In this document: positions 62,412-64,000 of the stretch, piece by piece
Layout of the letters: each line of letters begins with the position of its first letter
How positions within the stretch are numbered: the stretch's first letter is position 1
Source: Planctomycetota bacterium
GTDB taxonomy: Bacteria; Planctomycetota; B15-G4; SIAN01
Length of the DNA: 64,000 nt
Reading direction: 5' to 3'
Assembly (NCBI GenBank): GCA_009691715.1
Contig: SIAN01000009.1
Location: 43,927 to 107,926, forward strand
Program-made: the position numbers and the translations under genes
Notes under the pieces: generated by a model
Database searches by the model: none
What the model saw: the letters and a program-made list of their open reading frames with translations, nothing else
Told to the model about the DNA's origin: nothing

Positions 62412-63020
62412 TCAGCCGGCGCGCAGGCGCGAGGCGAGCGTTGCCGCGAGCAACCGCACCAGCCCCAGCGGCAGTCCGACGACGTTGTCGAGGTCACCGT
62501 CGAGGCGGGTCATGAAGCGCGCCGCGCCGCCCTGGATCGCGTAGGAGCCGGACTTTCCGAACGGCTCGCCGGTCGCGACATAGGCGGCGATCTCGGCCGC
62601 TGCCAGCGCACGGAAATGGACGGTCGAGGTCGCCACGCCATCGACACCGAGCGTTCGCGACGCGCTGGTGTGGAGCAGTGCGACGCCGGTATGCACCGCA
62701 TGCGCGCGACCGGACAGGCGCACCAGCATGCGCGTCGCATCGGCGCCGTCGCTCGGCTTGCCGAGGAGCTCCCCGTCGAGGTCGATCACGGTGTCGGCCG
62801 CGAGCAGCGTCCCGACGACTCCGCGCGCCGCGACCGCGACGGCCTTGCGCCGCGCGATCGTGCGGACGGCATCGCGCAACGGACCTGCCGGCGGCGTCTC
62901 GTCGACATCGGCGGCGACGACCTCGAACGGCTCACCCAGTTCCGCGAGCAGCGCCCGTCGTTGCGGGGAGCTCGACGCGAGGATCCACGGGGCGAGCGAG
63001 CTGGCGGAGGATCCGGTCAC
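62412..63020 (-). CDS. maf: Maf-family nucleotide pyrophosphatase
   Basis: The 202-residue protein has WILASSSPQRRALLAELGEP, the VDETPPAG block, ARRKAVAVA, LLAADTVIDLDGELLGKP and YAIQGGAARFMTRLDGDLDNV, the complete Maf pattern. Maf proteins hydrolyse non-canonical or canonical nucleoside triphosphates (dTTP, UTP or modified ones). The only start that keeps the first conserved strand is GTG at 63020, so the gene overlaps the end of the TPR lipoprotein gene by 89 bases. Confidence 0.93.
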   Translation of the reverse strand: MTGSSASSLAPWILASSSPQRRALLAELGEPFEVVAADVDETPPAGPLRDAVRTIARRKAVAVAARGVVGTLLAADTVIDLDGELLGKPSDGADATRMLVRLSGRAHAVHTGVALLHTSASRTLGVDGVATSTVHFRALAAAEIAAYVATGEPFGKSGSYAIQGGAARFMTRLDGDLDNVVGLPLGLVRLLAATLASRLRAG

Positions 63021-63708
63021 CTTGCGCTTCCAAAAGACGCGCCGCCTTCAGCTCCGCCGACTGGCGGTCGGGATCGAGCGCGAGGGCGCGACGATAACCG
63101 TCGAGCGCCTCGGCCTCTCGACCGAGGCACGCGAGGAAATCGGCGTGCGCCTCGTGCACGAACGCGTGGGCCGGCCGCGAGGCGACCGCGCGCGCGAAGA
63201 TCGCAGCGCCGCGCGCCGCATCGCCGGCCCAGAGCAGCAGCGGATGGAGCAGCTCATACGCCTCGAGCGGCGCGCCACCACGCGCCTCGAGCGCCAGAAG
63301 ACGGCTCATCGCCGGCTCGAGCTGATGGTCTCGCAACTCGTTCCGAGCGCACAGGACGTTCGCCGTGGCATCGAGTGGCGCGACGGCCAGCGCCTGCGCG
63401 AGCGCTGCGGTCGAACCAAGCTCGTCGCCAAGCGCGCGCCGCGCTCGCGCCAACGCGATCAGCGCCGGCGCGCAATCGGGAGCGAGCTTCACCGTCTGCT
63501 CGAGCAGATCGAGCGCGCGCTCACGTTCACCGAGCCCGGAGGCGATGCGCGCACGCAGGTAGAGCGAAAGCGTCGCGCTGTCGTCGACCGGCGGCGGCGG
63601 CAGCAGCGCCACCGTCGAAGTCGCGCAGCCCGCCAACAGCAGGAACAGTGGCGTGAGCAGCAGGGCCCCGCGACGCGCATGACCGGACCGACTCTTGAGC
63701 CGCGACAT
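62932..63708 (-). CDS. TPR-repeat lipoprotein
   Basis: The 258-residue protein has a lipoprotein signal (GALLLTPLFLLLAGC) and about five TPR-like helical pairs, for example SGLGERERALDLLEQTVKLA and GREAEALDGYRRALALDPDR. It should sit on a membrane facing the periplasm as a scaffold. ATG at 63708 places the signal correctly. It overlaps maf by 89 bases, more than is usual, so expression of the two is probably linked. Confidence 0.82.
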   Translation of the reverse strand: MSRLKSRSGHARRGALLLTPLFLLLAGCATSTVALLPPPPVDDSATLSLYLRARIASGLGERERALDLLEQTVKLAPDCAPALIALARARRALGDELGSTAALAQALAVAPLDATANVLCARNELRDHQLEPAMSRLLALEARGGAPLEAYELLHPLLLWAGDAARGAAIFARAVASRPAHAFVHEAHADFLACLGREAEALDGYRRALALDPDRQSAELKAARLLEAQGDRILRQLARPVDPRVELPATTGAARGTG

Positions 63709-63818
63709 GCGGGACGGCGTAACACTTCCGTTCCCGACTGGCCGGGGCGGCACCCCAGAAACGACGCGATCGCGAACGGCTTTCCCGATCGCCCGTCGCG
63801 CGCGCCCTCAAGTGGCTC
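63709..63818. other. Upstream region of the TPR lipoprotein gene
   Basis: This 110-base stretch lies between the TPR lipoprotein start and the presumed end of the insertion sequence. No clear promoter was found. The nearby IS end may have displaced or replaced the native promoter. Confidence 0.4.
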
Positions 63819-63847
63819 TGACCTTCCCCTGGTCTTTGGTCCAGCCG

Positions 63848-64000
63848 CTACGAGAGTTCGACCCGTGTTCGCTTGTCTTGCCGGTGGTCCCGGAGGCGAA
63901 GCGTAGCGCAGCCGGAGGGACCACCGGCGGCCGCGAATTCGGCTGGGGTCATGTAGTTCAGGCTGCTGTGTGGTCGCTCCCGGTTGTAGTCCTGCCGCCA
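63848..64000 (-). CDS. IS3-family transposase (OrfB), C-terminal fragment
   Basis: Fifty codons are readable from the right edge to TAG at 63848-63850. WRQDYNRERPHSSLNYMTPA with EFAAAG is the unmistakable end of the rve-type integrase domain of IS3-family OrfB. The last 24 residues after it are out of character: they are encoded by a palindromic GC-rich element and may be an acquired tail. The start lies outside the window. Confidence 0.88.
   Translation of the reverse strand, partial: WRQDYNRERPHSSLNYMTPAEFAAAGGPSGCATLRLRDHRQDKRTRVELS
63881..63927. repeat. Palindromic element in the transposase tail
   Basis: CCGGTGGTCCC (63881-63891) and GGGACCACCGG (63917-63927) are perfect 11-bp inverted copies. 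Between them is an imperfect inverted GC-rich core (cggaggcgaagcgtagcgcagccgg). The whole 47-base unit looks like a REP-type extragenic palindrome lying inside the end of the transposase frame. Confidence 0.65.

Larger units (their letters stand above)
63819..64000 (-). mobile_element. Terminal part of an IS3-family insertion sequence
   Basis: The segment contains the 3' end of an IS3-type transposase gene and, 29 bases beyond its stop codon, a presumed terminal inverted repeat beginning TGACCTTCCCC at 63819 (5'-TG end as in IS3 elements). The rest of the element is outside the window, so the other end and the target duplication cannot be seen. Confidence 0.65.

Overview
This window is GC-rich throughout (roughly two thirds by eye) and almost fully coding. 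It most likely comes from a planctomycete or close relative. The best evidence is a large secreted protein at 49.4-53.1 kb with an N-terminal propeller-like dehydrogenase domain, helical repeats and a C-terminal CAGCH haem motif, an architecture typical of Planctomycetes and Verrucomicrobia. A 132-residue protein at 43.0-43.35 kb also looks like the PVC-restricted Minf_1886 family. No rRNA, tRNA or CRISPR array was seen.

Region 1 (1-25 kb, mostly minus strand) holds housekeeping and envelope genes (partial plsC, cmk, an LpxH-like phosphoesterase), then a sigma54-type response regulator. An exosortase-type exopolysaccharide locus follows: a FemAB-like acyltransferase, two family 2 glycosyltransferases, a kinase-like protein and a giant TPR protein (both plus strand), an FAD oxidoreductase, a polysaccharide deacetylase, EpsI, the exosortase, four family 4 glycosyltransferases, an asparagine-synthase-like amidotransferase, a chain-length determinant and an outer-membrane export protein. 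The gene set matches the XrtA/PEP-CTERM exopolysaccharide systems known from Proteobacteria. The regulator, kinase-like protein and TPR protein are candidates for the PrsR, PrsK and PrsT roles. No PEP-CTERM substrate, Wzx/Wzy or initiating sugar transferase is visible here.

Region 2 (26.3-35.4 kb, minus strand) makes nucleotide sugars: RmlB, RmlD, RmlA, an SDR epimerase, WecB, a second SDR epimerase, a UDP-sugar 6-dehydrogenase and a UDP-glucuronate decarboxylase, then a secreted protein of unknown function. RmlC is missing.

Region 3 (35.5-64 kb) is mainly housekeeping: accC-accB-efp, asd-mog-moaC, an S41 protease with a calcium-loop-like insert, the Minf_1886 protein, ricT (yaaT)-holB, a long transketolase-like enzyme, the PVC cytochrome operon with a divergent DnaA-like ATPase, a TPR metalloprotease, moaE-moaD, ssb, rpmE-prfA-prmC, a DUF192 lipoprotein, maf and a TPR lipoprotein. 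The last ~180 bases are the end of an IS3-family element.

Many adjacent minus-strand genes share overlapping stop and start codons (ATGA, GTGA, TTGA or TGATG). This points to long translationally coupled operons and was used to choose several starts. Short direct repeats of exactly 15 bp recur at three unrelated places.
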